Source: Bicyclus anynana (taxonomy: Eukaryota > Arthropoda > Insecta > Lepidoptera > Nymphalidae). Taken from it: a DNA stretch of 64,000 nt. Made by a program: the position numbers and the translations under genes. The DNA is taken from NCBI RefSeq assembly GCF_947172395.1, contig NC_069085.1:776112-840111 (forward strand), written 5' to 3'. Shown in pieces: positions 29,701 to 42,690 of the stretch. Positions within the stretch are counted from its first letter, which is position 1. Each line of letters starts with the position of its first letter. The notes under the pieces were generated by a model. That model made no database searches, had not been told where the DNA came from, and saw nothing but the letters and a program-made list of their open reading frames with translations.

Positions 29701-31921
29701 ATTTCATTCCAAATATCTCGATCAATCAAAAAAAACCCAGCTGATCCTTATAGGTACAATCAACATCCAAGCGACAAAAGTCAAATGACACATCGAAGAC
29801 TCTCTAGACTTTACCCTATAAGTGTAGGATGCCGTGTCACAGGAAAAAATAATCTTCATACAGTTGACGCTAGCACCGTCACGTTTACCAATGGAACTTT
29901 GCTTTGTTTCCCACTAATCACTGGTATAATGAACGTTGTAATTATAAAGCAATGTGATCGACTAAAGGTAAAACTTCAAGGCGATAACGACATGCTGAAT
30001 GGAATAAACAATTATTATTATATAAATTTTCTCGCGATGCCATTTAATAATCTAGAATTCTAAAAGACAATAATAATAAGTTTGTTATCAAATATTAAAA
30101 ACACGAATGAATAGAGATGAAGTCTAGGATGAGATAAAATCTAATACATACAGAAAACCAACGATAGGAAATATTATATAGCTAACAGACTAATAGATTT
30201 CTTGGAATTATCTTCAGAATAATTCTGTGATGATGAATAAATTTTTTTAGGTTTACGGACGGTTCTATTGACTTACGTGTATTCGACGATATTTAGCTAA
30301 ATAAGGAAACGCAATAAAAGCCACTTACAGAATAATTTCCAAGATTTCACGTGTTGAAATTTCAAAATGTCCTCATATCATTATTTTTTATTTCTTTTAT
30401 TAGGACAACCAACAGCTATTATTATTAGGTAGTTAGTGTCAATGCTCAGCTAATTACAGGTTATTAAAATGAAGTTTGAAATTATTGAACCCATTATGTT
30501 CATAGGATAATTCCATAATATACGTACGTCACATAAATATGACGATGTGAAAATACGGACGATCAAATGCCATTAGAAAATAAGGAAAAGTTTTCATAAA
30601 ACTACCCACCAATGTCGTATTAATTATAAAGACAAGGAAATTTGAGTTATTCTAGAGATGACTTGGAATCGTACCTGTAATACGAGTAAAATGATACTCA
30701 AAACCGATTTTTAGCTGATATTATTAATAATAATAATAATTAATGAATAAACGAAAAGTTAGAGGTCTCACGTTTTTCGCTTTACCTGTTGAGCAAAATG
30801 ATAAAGAACAAAAGTCTGTGTTTGCGCACTTGTGCACTGTATTATCTGAGTATTTGACTATTACAGATATTTGTGTTTGGCGGTCAAGACAATTTTAATT
30901 AATTGCAAACCCAAAAACCTGCTTCCGGTTCTTGAATTTGTGAATACGTTTAGTTTCATAATGAATAATCAAAAGTTTTACATTGATAACTAAAACGCAA
31001 ATGTAATTGACAAAGCAGTTCTGCAAATGTTTATTTCATCACGCGCAAGCGACACTTCTGTAATGAGTCTGATAAGTCTCAATTAGTAGCGGAGTCTGGA
31101 GCTCGCCACAAATTGTAGCACCGCTGTTAATTAGTGAATAGCCAGTGACGTAACACTCCGAAATAATTGTGACCATGAATGATTACAACATTGTAGGAAG
31201 ATAAACGACTTGAAGTGGGTCACAAACATGGTGTGTTTCTAATGATCGTTCGTCTCCATGACAACTTCGTTGTTTATGACAAAAAAAAAAGTAAATTTGA
31301 ATTATGGCATCCTATAAACAAAGTTCGAATTCCAATAAGACGCGTTTTAGGCGAAAAGTTCGCGAACGAGTGTAAAATAGCGGATCACACCTCTGGGAAG
31401 ACACCTAATATTGGCAAACGGTAAATAATAGAAACTGGGTGAAAAATTCCTTGATGAGCGTTACTTCAAAAAATTTTGCATGATACACTTCATGACAGTG
31501 GCGCGCACTTCATAGATGCACACTGCCCGATAATGACACAGAGTCGTAGACAGTTGGCATAGAACAGCAACAAAGGACTTTGTGTGTCTTAATGTGTTGG
31601 TATATCGACCAGCACTGGATAACATAGTGTTCTTCTTCTTCTTCTTTTTGATGTCGCGGCTCTGCAGGTCTTCTTGAGGTCCTGTATCACGTTGACCGTT
31701 ACCGATCTATTGTGATCGCCACTGACTAGATATCCCCTCCAATACTGGTTGCTGCCAGGTACAGCAGCAGTTAAACGTAGTGTTGGTCAACTTAATAAGT
31801 CATTCGTTTATAGACGGCGAAAAGCTTTGTGTTTGGAAGTCGACAAAAGAACAATGACCATCAATGCAAGTCCATCGTCTCCAAAATGAAATTACGATGA
31901 TGACGATAATTTATTTAGTTA

Positions 31922-32052
31922 TTAGTCAGCCCAGTGTAGGTTCGAATTCGGTCCGGGGCAAGCACCTACAACTTTTAGTTTGTGCAAGAAATTAAATATC
32001 ACGTGTCTCAAACGGTGAAGGAAAAACACAGTGAGGAAATCTGTATACAGTG
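31922..32052 (+). mobile_element. tRNA-derived SINE type B, partial
   Basis: The B-box region ggttcgaattcggtccgggg leads into gcacctacaactttt, aagaaattaaatatcacgtg and aaggaaaaacacagtgagga. This is the reverse of the copies at 34325 and 37882. The A-box end and the tail are degraded. Confidence 0.65.
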
Positions 32053-32491
32053 AGCTGAAGTAATGATTATAGTCCAGACACCAGACATTGACGCGTTTAA
32101 ACGAACTTATAGCTATTATAGACTTCGAATTTGATAGATATGCCGTAAATAAATGAAACGGCAGGCGTAAAGAAAGAACACGATATTGGAACGAGGCCAG
32201 CATACAGCATTATTGGAGTAACAAGAGACGGCTGAATCACCCGCGGAAAATGAACAAAGGGCTTATCGGCGTATTTAAATGTTAATAACACAAAGAACCA
32301 TCTTCCAACGAAGTTCGCTTTATCAACACACCGCAGTTTACTAACCTTGCTTTGTTAGGTTTCTAACATAACAAAAAAGTAAACCTTCATCGGAACTTGG
32401 TTGATTTATTTGCTTTTTTATGCTAAATAATTGGAAACATCTGTGTTTTTAAATGGAAATTAACAACAAATATTATTTCGCAGGGCGCTTT

Positions 32492-32702
32492 TAATAATAG
32501 AGAAAACTGTCATCAGTTTTTTTAAATTGTATATAAAAAATTAAGATTATGCTAATAGTAAAGCAATTTTGTAAAATTTACAGGGTATCTGCCATCATTT
32601 CTGCATATTACTTTTTATGTATAAATTAGTTAACATTGACCTTATTAACCCGAATGTATCATAAAATCAATATATTCAAACCTAGTCATCATCCCCATTG
32701 AT
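32492..32702 (+). repeat. Unnamed interspersed repeat D, short form
   Basis: gtatataaaaaattaagatt, acagggtatctgccatcatt, then attagttaacattgacctta and cctagtcatcatccccattg. The same blocks occur in the same order at 57211-57706, where about 300 bp more lie between them. Confidence 0.6.
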
Positions 32703-33210
32703 ATCTACTGAGGATTTAGTATTCCTAGTGGTCGCCCCGTGGTCGAAGTTTTATTTGCGATCATTAATTAAAATGTATACATATTAAATAAAGAAGTGTC
32801 TGTCTGATTGTCTGACAAATTCGTTTATTTCAAGTAGACTTAGTATAAAAGTACTATATGTGAAGACTATCAAGTACCAACGGTTCTGTATCAGACATTA
32901 AAAGTTATTCCAATTGGCATTAGAGTATCTATATGGAATAGAATTTCTAAACAAAGTCCATGCGAACGTGTATTGATCCACCTCGTGTCTCTGCCCACAA
33001 CACCGCGCGCCGGATGAATGGCGGTGTTTAATCAATAGAGTACAAACACGCGGTGCGACCACTTGCGGTGCAAAGTCCGTCTTTTCGTTTCAAGATCGGC
33101 TGTTCCGTGTAATCGTCAGGGTTGTCGACGCACAGAAATATAAAAGGACGTAAAAACGCTTAGTACCTAATTAATTTATAGCTTGAAACAAAAAAACACT
33201 TCCGCTATTA

Positions 33211-33241
33211 TACTAAAAAAATTACTATAATTTTTTTAGTA
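33211..33241. repeat. 14-bp hairpin
   Basis: tactaaaaaaatta at 33211-33224 pairs exactly with 33228-33241 around a 3-nt loop. AT-rich; function unknown. Confidence 0.6.
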
Positions 33242-34324
33242 CCTAGCAGAGGACTCTCAGCCAATCACCGTCATTGTTCATCATACGTGACCGCAGCTAG
33301 TTCACCAATTAACTTTTTGGTTAGTTAGCATGTTGTAGTTTGATTAGAATTTGGTCAATTTGTCAACGTGTTTGGCTGGTGGATACTCAATTTCTTGTGA
33401 CAATTTTACGTTATTTGTTGAAAATCTATACATTAAAAGTAAACATTATCTATGTTTAATATTAACATTAAGTATTAAAAAAAGTATAATTTTATCTTAA
33501 GTCTAAACACTACTCAGTTAAATGATCGACCATCATTCATAACCATTATAATGCTATTATTGCTATTAGTCCTATTATAATGCTATTTTTGCGGTCAGAT
33601 TTCATAATGACTTAGAGTTTGTTTAAAAATAAAAAAAGTGTGTGTTAGCTCCGGGTTAGGGATAGGGGATAAGACCGGATTAAGGAGGAGCTAGTAAGTA
33701 TTTAAGTAGCCCTCACCACTTCGACTTTTAGCAGGAAGTTAGCAGCTTCTAATTGTAAAAAATGCACATAATCTGGCCTCTCTCTCTCTCTCAAAAGGTT
33801 GGATATCTCTTTCCCTCAATCACAAAAAGTACGATAGTAAATTAAGTACACCACATAAGTTAAAAGGTGTGAACCCTAAAGCGACAGCGGGCGAAGTCGT
33901 GCATCCGCGATATGACAATTGCCCCGCGGACTTCGGACCTCATTGTCTGTAACTCAGTCGGTAGTAGCGGGAGCGGTCGCGGCTATCGGAGCCGCAATTA
34001 TGCAACAATTACCATTACACCTCGTTATCTGGTGATTTACTCGTGTAAACGCCATGCGGGTCTTATTATTTGTAAACGTCAATAGCGATGTTTGTGTTGC
34101 AACCTTGTAATGCTGGTTTCTCCGTTTGACTCCAGTACATTTCCTTTTTTACGAGTGATGAGGGGTTGGTTATATTTGTCGAGATATTTTTAAAATTTTT
34201 GATTGTTAATAAATTATTAATGGGATATCCCCGTTTTTGACGGAGGAAATCTCTAAAGCTACTCTCAACCTTTTGAAGAAGAGATAGGGTTAGGTATGTG
34301 TCAATTTTAAAAGAACATCGTCGT

Positions 34325-34613
34325 CATCAACCCATATCGGCTCACTGATGAGCTCGAGTCTCTTCTCAGAATGAGAGGGGGGGTAAGGCCAATAGTCCAC
34401 CACGCTGGCCCAATGCGGATTGGCAGACTTCACACACGCAGAGAATTAAGATAATTCTCTGGTATGCAGGTTTCCTCACGATGTTTTCCTACACCGATTG
34501 AGACACGTGATATTTAATTTCTTAAAATGAACACAACTGAAAAAGTTGGAGGTGCATGCCCCGGACCAGATTCGAACCCAGACCCTCCGGAATCGGAGGC
34601 AGAGGTCATATCC
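34325..34613 (-). mobile_element. tRNA-derived SINE type B
   Basis: On the minus strand the head has gacctctgcctccgattccg and the B box gggttcgaatc. The body includes gcatgcacctccaacttttt, atcacgtgtctcaatcggtg and gaggaaacctgcatacc. It ends in accctcccctctcatt-like and gagactcgagctcatcagtg phrases with a tgatgacga tail. Other copies are at 31922, 37882, 48641 and 51953. Confidence 0.75.
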
Positions 34614-35500
34614 AAAAAAAAACTGTTCTAAGCCTCCTGGTAAAGCAAAAAAAGAACTAATAATAATTGTCTATTCAAGTATGTTTTAGTTAAAGTAATC
34701 ACCACGTCTTAGTAATCAATTTGTGTCAAATGTCGCAGTATGTTTATGTTAGCAAATAAATAACGATGTAAATAACGGAAATCGGCAAAGCGATCCATCA
34801 TATTAGTGGGGCAAAGGTTTATTGTTGTTGTCACACCGGGCGGACGACGTCCTTGGGCGCCGAACTTTGAACGGCCTTCGTTGATTTGTGTAGTAGAACG
34901 ATATTGGTACTGTGACAGTGTGACTTCGCATGTGATTAACCACAGAACATAGAAAAGGTTTTTAACCACCGTTGCAAGTAAGGGGTGTTACCGCGTTCAC
35001 CGCGTGTCTGTTACTACAGTCGATAGGTCGGTAATTTCAGCTTAGAAATGCTAATGAACCGAGATAGTTGAATTTTGGATATGACGTCTGAGGAGCCAAA
35101 AAAGTTTATCTTCTGATTGTCGACCAAGATATCTTATGTGCATTTTCTGCCATCTTGAACAAATAGTTTGTTTGTTGTAAATTTGTTTCTCCGTTGAGAT
35201 ACGAAAATTTCGGTTTAATATTTTGTTGCTCTGTCTACGGTCTCTAATTAATTAAGGTCATTGACATTTTTCACCTATCGCTCATCCTTATTGAGATATT
35301 CACCCACGTCATATCCAAAATTCATCTTTCTCGGTAAGATTACATTTCCAAATGTACATTGCCAAGTTGGCGTCTTGACTCTAACAGTCATTGCCATTCA
35401 ATTATTTTTCTCGGTGTACGATTCTAAGCATCGTATTTTCGTTTTTACGATCCTTGATCTACAGAACCGATTTTGATCGAAAATTCTTTTACCGTTAGAA

Positions 35501-35568
35501 AGCCCCGTTTTCAAGGTCTTGTCGTCAAAATCATGTTGTTTTGGCGAAAAGAACTTGAAAACGGGGCT
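35501..35568. repeat. 15-bp perfect inverted repeat with 38-nt loop
   Basis: agccccgttttcaag at 35501-35515 is the reverse complement of 35554-35568. The GC-rich arms stand out from AT-rich surroundings. It may be the end of a fold-back element. Confidence 0.65.
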
Positions 35569-36024
35569 ACTACAATACCACGATCTTTACCTTTAAATAG
35601 TATAGATGACAAATTTTCTCAAGAAACAATTAAAATGAAAAAAATCCGGTCTCCCCTATATATAGTAGCGCACACTTCGTAGTTGCAGATATATACTGCC
35701 TACCCTGAAGACACCTTACGAACCCGTATTGGAAAAGGAAATATACAATATGTACGTACAGTGCATACCCAGTTAAACGTCTTACGCACGCCACTGCATA
35801 TACCCAGGTATTCAATACCGCCATACACGTAATTTGTCACAGTAATTGTTCCGTACACTCCTGAGACGCGCCGCCCGCCGAAGGTCACCGGCGCGCATCT
35901 AATTAGTCCCAAGATCGACTTACATCTCATTAACTCTACAAGCACTTGTGCGAAAATTAATTGCAATTTGTTCTGGAGTCACGTTATTAATCATGTTGTA
36001 CAGTAGCGCTTGTAAACTGCTTCG

Positions 36025-36300
36025 TTCATCCAATGGTTAGCATAACTGGCTATCACGAGGTCTTGGGTTCGATCCCTGGGTAAATTGAGATACTGAGTTT
36101 TTCATCACGGGCTGCGTGTTAGAGATTGCTTATAGCAATAAGGTGCATGCTAATTTTTAGTTTTAATTATTATTATTTTTATTTATTTTATATTTTGTGT
36201 GCAACTACTAATTTCTTTTTTTCTTTCATCTAAGATTTTTTTCATATAGCTAAGTCCATGAAAGAGGCCTGTGTCCAGCAGTGGTCCATTGGCTAATGTA
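36025..36300 (+). mobile_element. tRNA-headed SINE type E with LINE-like 3' tail
   Basis: catccaatggttagcataac and ggttcgatccc form a tRNA-like head. After aattgagatactgag, gggctgcgtgttagagattg and an AT-rich stretch comes ggcctgtgtccagcagtggt and ccattggctaatgtaatgat, the same type of 3' end as the LINE fragments at 40482 and 56846. That fits a SINE using a LINE tail for its transposition. Confidence 0.55.
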
Positions 36301-37881
36301 ATGATACTTAATGATGTTTTTCAAAAAAATTATCTATACCAGGAGTAGTCACTTTCAAAGATTGACTTTTCCAAGATGTTACTACAACGCCTATTTAAAA
36401 TATTGAACTGAATTGATTAAAAACTTGCTAAACTCTCAAAAGGAACAAAAAACCTAAAAAGCAAAATCCACGAACAATCCATTCCACTCAAATGCAGAAC
36501 AGAAAATCGTTCAAATTATGTAACAACTCCTCATTATATAACAGTAAATAAAACAAATCTATTTGAAAGCCAACCCGAGCATGTCGCGCCGCGGAGGGCA
36601 TGTTTACATTATATCTGCGTACCCTCCACTCGACCGCCCCATCACCGACCCGGCGGTTATCGTCGTCCGATAAGGCGACGCAAGTCCAATTCATCACCTA
36701 CAAACGCCCGATAACCTGTGGACTATGAAGCGTATCCTATACCACTGCGTTATAGTAAGTACTATAAATTTTTATAAGTTAATTTGTAAAAAAAATCGAA
36801 ATCTACTTTTTTTTCCATCACAGTCCAGACACCATAATTGATGTACTTAACTATTGCAGTAGCATAGGCTTAGGCAAACTTAACCTTCATAACATGGGGT
36901 AAGTATTTCTTGCTATCGCAGGAAGTATTTCTCGCTATCGCAGGCTGTAGTTCTAAAAACCCAAACAGACAGCCAAACCGAAACAATCGAATTTGGTACC
37001 TAATTATGCATGAGAAGTGAGAACGTTGGTTTTTTGTCAGGTGGTACGAAGTTCACAAGGCAAACTAAAGTATGGTGATCTAACATTTGATAATAATAAA
37101 AATGGATAATAGACAAGTATGACAAATGGAAAAATTGTGAGTTTTAATTCAGCCCTTTGGTACTTCAATCTTAGGTTTATTCGCCGCGACTTCCTCCGTG
37201 AGACAACCAGTGTAAGTTTAAATTTAAATTTCATTTTTTCTATGAGAACTTTCATCCCCTCTTTAACACCATGTCTGCCCATTTCCGTAAATATAACTTA
37301 AAAACTGACAGACTTTAATAAAAAATTTCACCACTATTAGGCCAGATAGGAGTGAAACTTCCAAATTTCTTGAAAGTTTAATGAGTTTAATTAACTTGTG
37401 CGTTATGTACCATTATCAAACATAATAAACATATTATTGTCTAAGAGATAAAGATATTTCGTTTCGTGTTGGAACGTATGTATTAAGCTTTGTAAAATCA
37501 AATATCTAACATCCTATTCAGTTGATATGTCAGTAATTACGAGATGTCACATTAATGACACGTTATCAAGTAATTGATGTTTAGTCTAAGTTTATTGCAC
37601 CTTATCACTTATCATCGAGTGCACCAATAAATATGTCAGGATTTACATAATATTATTATTATAAAATAAACCTTACACTGTCGTTATAGGAGTAAATAAA
37701 GTCACATTATGCAGAATTATAAGAATTTAAAGGACATCTAAAGGTTATAAAATTGTGAATTAAGATCAACAGTGCATATAGATTAGATTGTTTAGTTTGA
37801 TATAGATACTTTAATTGTAACCAAAAACAGTTTTTTATTGTCCTATTATTCTTGGATAAAGAAAAAAGCCGATTCTGATTT

Positions 37882-38180
37882 GATCAACCCATAATCGGCT
37901 CACTGCTGAGCTCGAGTCTCCTCTCGGAATGAGAGGGGCCAATAGTCCACCACGCTGGCCCAATGCGGATTGGCAGACTTCACATACGCAGAGAATTACG
38001 AAAATTCTTTGGCATGCAGGTTTCCTCACGATGTTTTTCCTTTACAGTTAGAGACACGTGATATTTAATTTCTTAAAATACACAAAACTGGAAAGTTGGA
38101 GGTGCATGCCCCGGACCGGGTTCGAACCCACACCCTCCGGAATCGGAGGCAGAGGTCGTATCCACTGGGCTATCACGGCA
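37882..38180 (-). mobile_element. tRNA-derived SINE type B, most complete copy
   Basis: On the minus strand it starts ccgtgatagcccagtggata (A box) and has gggttcgaacccggtccggg (B box). The body matches 34325-34613 and the end is gagactcgagctcagcagtg. It contains no frame of its own. Confidence 0.85.
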
Positions 38181-39187
38181 CCAGAGTGTTTGCCAAGACA
38201 AGACAACACGATCAATTGATCGATCGATCATTATCATAGGATGAGAACTATTGCTATTACAAATAGACCAAAACGATAAAAAAATAAAATGATTCCAACC
38301 ACGATACATCCGTTAGAATATTCAGAACAGAAACACAAAGGTTCAGCAAACTCAAAATACTTTTCTTTTGCGTCGTGAATAGGTAAGTTGCTTATAGTGT
38401 AAACACGAATAGCCTTAACTGAACTTAAACGGGCTTAAGCGAACTCAAGTCTGACCTCAAGAATCCTTTTAGGGTCAACAAGTATTACGTTTTTATACCG
38501 AAGGGAAGGATTTAACGATCTTGAATATTATTTTTTTTTTTGTACTTTTTGCAGGTGCACTTACTTGCAGGTACTAACCACGATCTATGTCGATGTATTG
38601 GGGCAAATATTTTTCAATGGCACAGCAAAGTTTGTCGCCCAGTTCAATTATTTTCGTACAGTTGCAGTTTTTCATACTTTATGTAATTCAGCAATGTATT
38701 TTAACAACGTCTCTATGTGTTTCTCTCTGTGGCTTTTAAAAACCCGATTATGATGCGATATTTTTGTTCGAAAACTGGCGCAATCGAGATGATTCTTAAT
38801 ATGCCATGAAGATTTGGTAAGCCAAACCGAACAGCTTGGTGATTTTCTATTATGATGGAAGGATAAGAGTCATTGTTCTGTGTAGAACGATTTTCAAAAT
38901 ATTTTTATTTAAATTCTTTATAGAATCCTCGGTTCGCGAGTTTTATACTTTGGTTTTTATAAACTTGTCTTGAAAATTGTTCAATATTGTGCAAAATTCA
39001 TCGGAAATCGAATCCGAGACACGTAAATCCACGGCTAGCAATGCGCCACAAGCAGTCGACTAGTTATTATAATAGCGAGCTAGTAAACATAATGAGTGCA
39101 GTGGAGCGCAGTCGCGAGGAATTGGATCATGTGGACGTAACTAACTACTTGTTGTGTTATACTTTAACTAGTAAAATTACGATAATT

Positions 39188-39338
39188 GTCGGTAGGGTGG
39201 TAACTAGCCACGGCCGATGCCTCCCACCAGCCAGACCTGGGCCAATTAAGAAAATCTCAGTCGGCCCAACCGGGGATCGAACCCAGGACCTCCGTAAATG
39301 TAAATCCACCGCGCATACCACTGCGCCACAGAGGCCGT
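39188..39338 (-). mobile_element. tRNA-derived SINE type A, head half only
   Basis: The minus strand reads gcctctgtggcgcagtggta, the B box ggttcgatccccggttgg, then ggtctggctggtgggagg and gtggctagttaccaccctac, where it stops. The 3' half present in the 44727 copy is missing. Confidence 0.8.
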
Positions 39339-40169
39339 CAAAATACCTGAATATTGTTTACAATGTCGAGTTGTGTGTTCAGGAAGTGTAAAAACTACAT
39401 ATACATAAATATATAATGTAAGTAAACACAAAAGTTTGCATGTGTGCGCTCAGTGCAGTAGCTAAACTTTGATGACTGCGGTGATTTTGTGGGCACGTAA
39501 CATGTCTAATAGTATAAAATCTTTGTAACATGTAATTTCATATAGTAGGTATATAACTATACATATAGGTAAGTGATATTAGCATACGATTCGCGGAAGT
39601 GAACGACCTGTGCCGACGTGTGATTCACACTTGAAACTGGAAATGATCAAAATACAACCTACAATGTCAACATAAAGGCCACGTCAGGATTTTATATTAC
39701 GTGCAAGTATTGATATTCACACGCTGGTTATGTGCGTGTGGTGTCTGTGAAGTGCTCAGACTAAATACATAAGGACTAGTATCGCACCCAAATTCACGAA
39801 CAAAATTTTCTGCCATTTTCTAAGGAAAACGAGCTTAGATTTCATACATATCTTATACTAAACTAGCAGTTTTTGTTCGTTTTTTACACCATTTAACTAC
39901 ACAAGAAGGAATTTTTACAGAGGTTTTTAACCGACGGACACGATTGTAAACTATGAAACATCGATTCTATAAAGACAGTGTTTATAATCGCATAAGATCG
40001 TTGATCATATACTTTGACAGAAAAATAATGTCTTGCGAGGCAGGTCTTTATCTAATTAGTCTAAGGTGAAGTGTGACACGTGACGTCACACTGAAAATAT
40101 ATCTTGCTCTTAATAATTGACATTGTACAGACACATTAACTGCTTTATTAGTCAAGTGGTTAGGTTCGA

Positions 40170-40404
40170 GTACTGGATAATCTAACCAAGTCCGCCAACC
40201 CAAATTGACGCAGCGTGGTGTATCTATGCTCTAGGTGCGGCGGTCTGGATCTGGAATGGCCCGTCAAAACTGACTGAAAAGTGTTAAACCTCATGTGCCT
40301 GTAATAACACCGGCAAGCAGGCCCTTCAGGCCCGGAGACATGCTGCAGAGATAAACATGCCGGCCGAGCTGACAGAAAAAGCTCTACTACTACTACTACT
40401 ACTA
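40170..40404 (+). repeat. Retroelement-like sequence ending in a (cta)n microsatellite
   Basis: The phrases gtgcctgtaataacaccggc and aggcccttcaggcccggaga are typical of dispersed lepidopteran elements. The stretch ends in seven cta repeats at about 40382-40404. No intact frame; class uncertain. Confidence 0.4.
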
Positions 40405-40481
40405 CCAGTAGCGTGCACTTTTTTTATTAGGGTATGGTATTATTGTACAAATTGTGTAAACTGGATAATTCCTTCCTAATA

Positions 40482-40805
40482 CAGGTTCTTCAGTCACACA
40501 GCGGACGATGGAACGAGCTAGGAGTATCTCTGCGAGATCGAATCAGAAATGAGGAGATCCGCAGAAGAACCAAAGTCAGCGACATAACTCAACGAATCTG
40601 AAGTGGCAATGGGCGGGCACATTGAGAGCTGATGGACGTTAGGGTCCCAAAGAGCTGGAATCCCCCACCAGGTGGACTGACGACATCAAGCGAGTCGAAG
40701 GGATACGCTGGATGCAGGCGGCTCAGGATGTTTAAAAGTCCCTACAAAAGTCCCATGTCCTGCAGTGGACGTTCATCGGCTGATATGATGATGACGATGA
40801 CAGAT
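40482..40805 (+). pseudogene. LINE reverse-transcriptase C-terminus and 3' end, decayed
   Basis: It encodes LGVSLRDRIRNEEIRRRTKV and SDITQRI and then stops and shifts frame. Later remnants in other frames match the usual end of such ORFs (wtddikrv, rwmqaaqd). The 3' end is gtcctgcagtggacgttcat, cggctgatatgatgatga. The missing bases near 40528 and the internal stops show it is dead. Confidence 0.75.
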
Positions 40806-42690
40806 TCTTAATGAGTCATTAAGGTAGGCAGTGAGTTTTTGCAACTACCTATGTAGTGCCGGCCAATAACTACTATTAAAACAATTTAAAACGTTGTAGT
40901 AAGTACTGTAAAACTCAATAAAAAACTCTTGGTACAGATATCTAGAGTAGGAACTGGGTCGCGCCCTTGACATTGCCAATGCGGCTGCGGTGGGCTCTTT
41001 GACTATACGTATACGTGCCGTAGTTCTTAGTTGTTATGTAGCTTTGCATTGCTTCACCGTGAAACTGCGACGTTCATATTTTGTAGGTCCAATAACTCTG
41101 TGGTTAAGTATGAGGTCATGAGATTTATATAAAGTTTTTGCTTATTGGAGAAAAGAAAGAATAGGAAAGGCAAATATTATTCAAGTTTAAAATATATAAT
41201 ATTTTTGAAAAGAAAGTTAATAATAGCCCCAAAATATTATTTTCCAAACAGGAAGACCATAATATCTTAAAATCGAGGACAAGTCCTTGAATTTATACAC
41301 TGCAAAGTCATGTATATTAATGTTAATGCCTACAGAGGCATACAACATTTTACACAATGATCATAAAAACGATTAAAACATTAAACCAATGAAATGATTT
41401 ATTACATTGCGTTTAGCACAATAAAACATAAGGTAATAAAATAATATTATAGTCACTAGCGGGCGACGAATACTTTGTCCAGTTATTTTCCTATTCAAAA
41501 ATGAAATTAAAATAATTTTCTTTATGTTTAACAAATACTTAGTTAATTTTAATAATTTTTATTTGGAAAAAATCTGGCGTTTTATTTTTGATAGTTTTGC
41601 AACAAAAATAAACGTAACGTTATATGTAAACTAAAAAATCATCAACATTTGTTTTATAACAGACAGAATTACCATTGCATTTATAATGTTATTATGGATA
41701 GATTCACAGTTCAACCGTTAACTATTACCTAACTTAGCTAATAGTATACTTACGTGATATTTAGTATTTACAGAGTCAACGACCTCTAAGTTAACGTTAA
41801 CTGATGGAGATGATTATTATTTGTTTAAGGATCTATACAGACTGCCTTTCAATGGAAACCCACTTCATATTAAAGTTGAGCGAATTTCCAATGGCACGAC
41901 ATTTAAACACAGTTGTCATGTTAACTTTTTAAAAAATATTTTTTTTAAATATCGACTTTATCTGCAAGTATAAGTTTTTTTTCGCTTCATTCATCATCAC
42001 GAAGGAACATACGTAAATAAAAAACATACATATACTGCTAAAATCATAACCCTAACTTCGTCAGTCAGTTAGAAAGGGTATGCTCCGAATTGATAACCAT
42101 TTTCTATTTACAAGCTCGTTAAAAACTCTTATTAGAATAATAGCAAAACACTTGCTAAAACTGCTATAAACTCCCTTTGTTGTAACAAATAAAATTACAT
42201 TCATAAGAAAAAAATATTATTCATGAAAAATCTATCGCATTATCGATGGATTTGCCTTAAACAATATTTTTCCTTGTCTTTTCGCATTTAAAGTCAATTG
42301 AAATTAATATATTTTCCAATTATAAATCTAAATGGATTCACAAACATTACTAAGCATCTAATATCTAATAAATAGGTTTTGTTTTTATCAAAAAGGTTAA
42401 AAACCTCATTAAAATACCATTAATATAAGTGTAATTGGTGAAGAAGCAACCGCTGTGTTTTTGTTAAGAATGCACGCAGTCATCTGGTTTTTAAACCGCC
42501 GTCGTTATATTTATTTTTAAAACATGCTGTTTTACAAACCAGATACAGTTTTTTGCATACCCGTGTGTATAAATCAAATTACGGAAGAGTAACCACAGTA
42601 GTGGGCACCACGGAATAGGCCGGTTAAACTTTGCACCTCACGTGGTCGTGAAAGGAAATTTAAAAAAAAAAAAGAAAAAACACGACTCAC

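Larger units (their letters stand above)
26235..42690. other. Presumed Acsl 5' intron, repeat-rich, no other gene seen
   Basis: AT-rich DNA with LINE, SINE and Helitron fragments listed separately and several GC-richer unique patches (about 27380-27560, 33880-34060, 35840-35960, 36580-36710). Frames at 28135, 31215, 34709 and 38987 show no known domain. It is intronic only if one of the upstream first exons is real. Confidence 0.5.

Noticed and set aside
29680..30063. 127-codon frame after the LINE fragment
   Set aside because: Only its extreme start overlaps the LINE fragment, in a different frame; the rest has AT-driven composition and no domain.
31215..31424. 69-codon frame starting MGHKHGVFLMIVRLHDNFVV
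   Set aside because: No family recognised, no splice or promoter support, and AT-rich surroundings. Probably chance.
36025..36100. tRNA gene
   Set aside because: The B box and a weak A box are present, but no convincing acceptor or anticodon stems form, and a SINE body follows.
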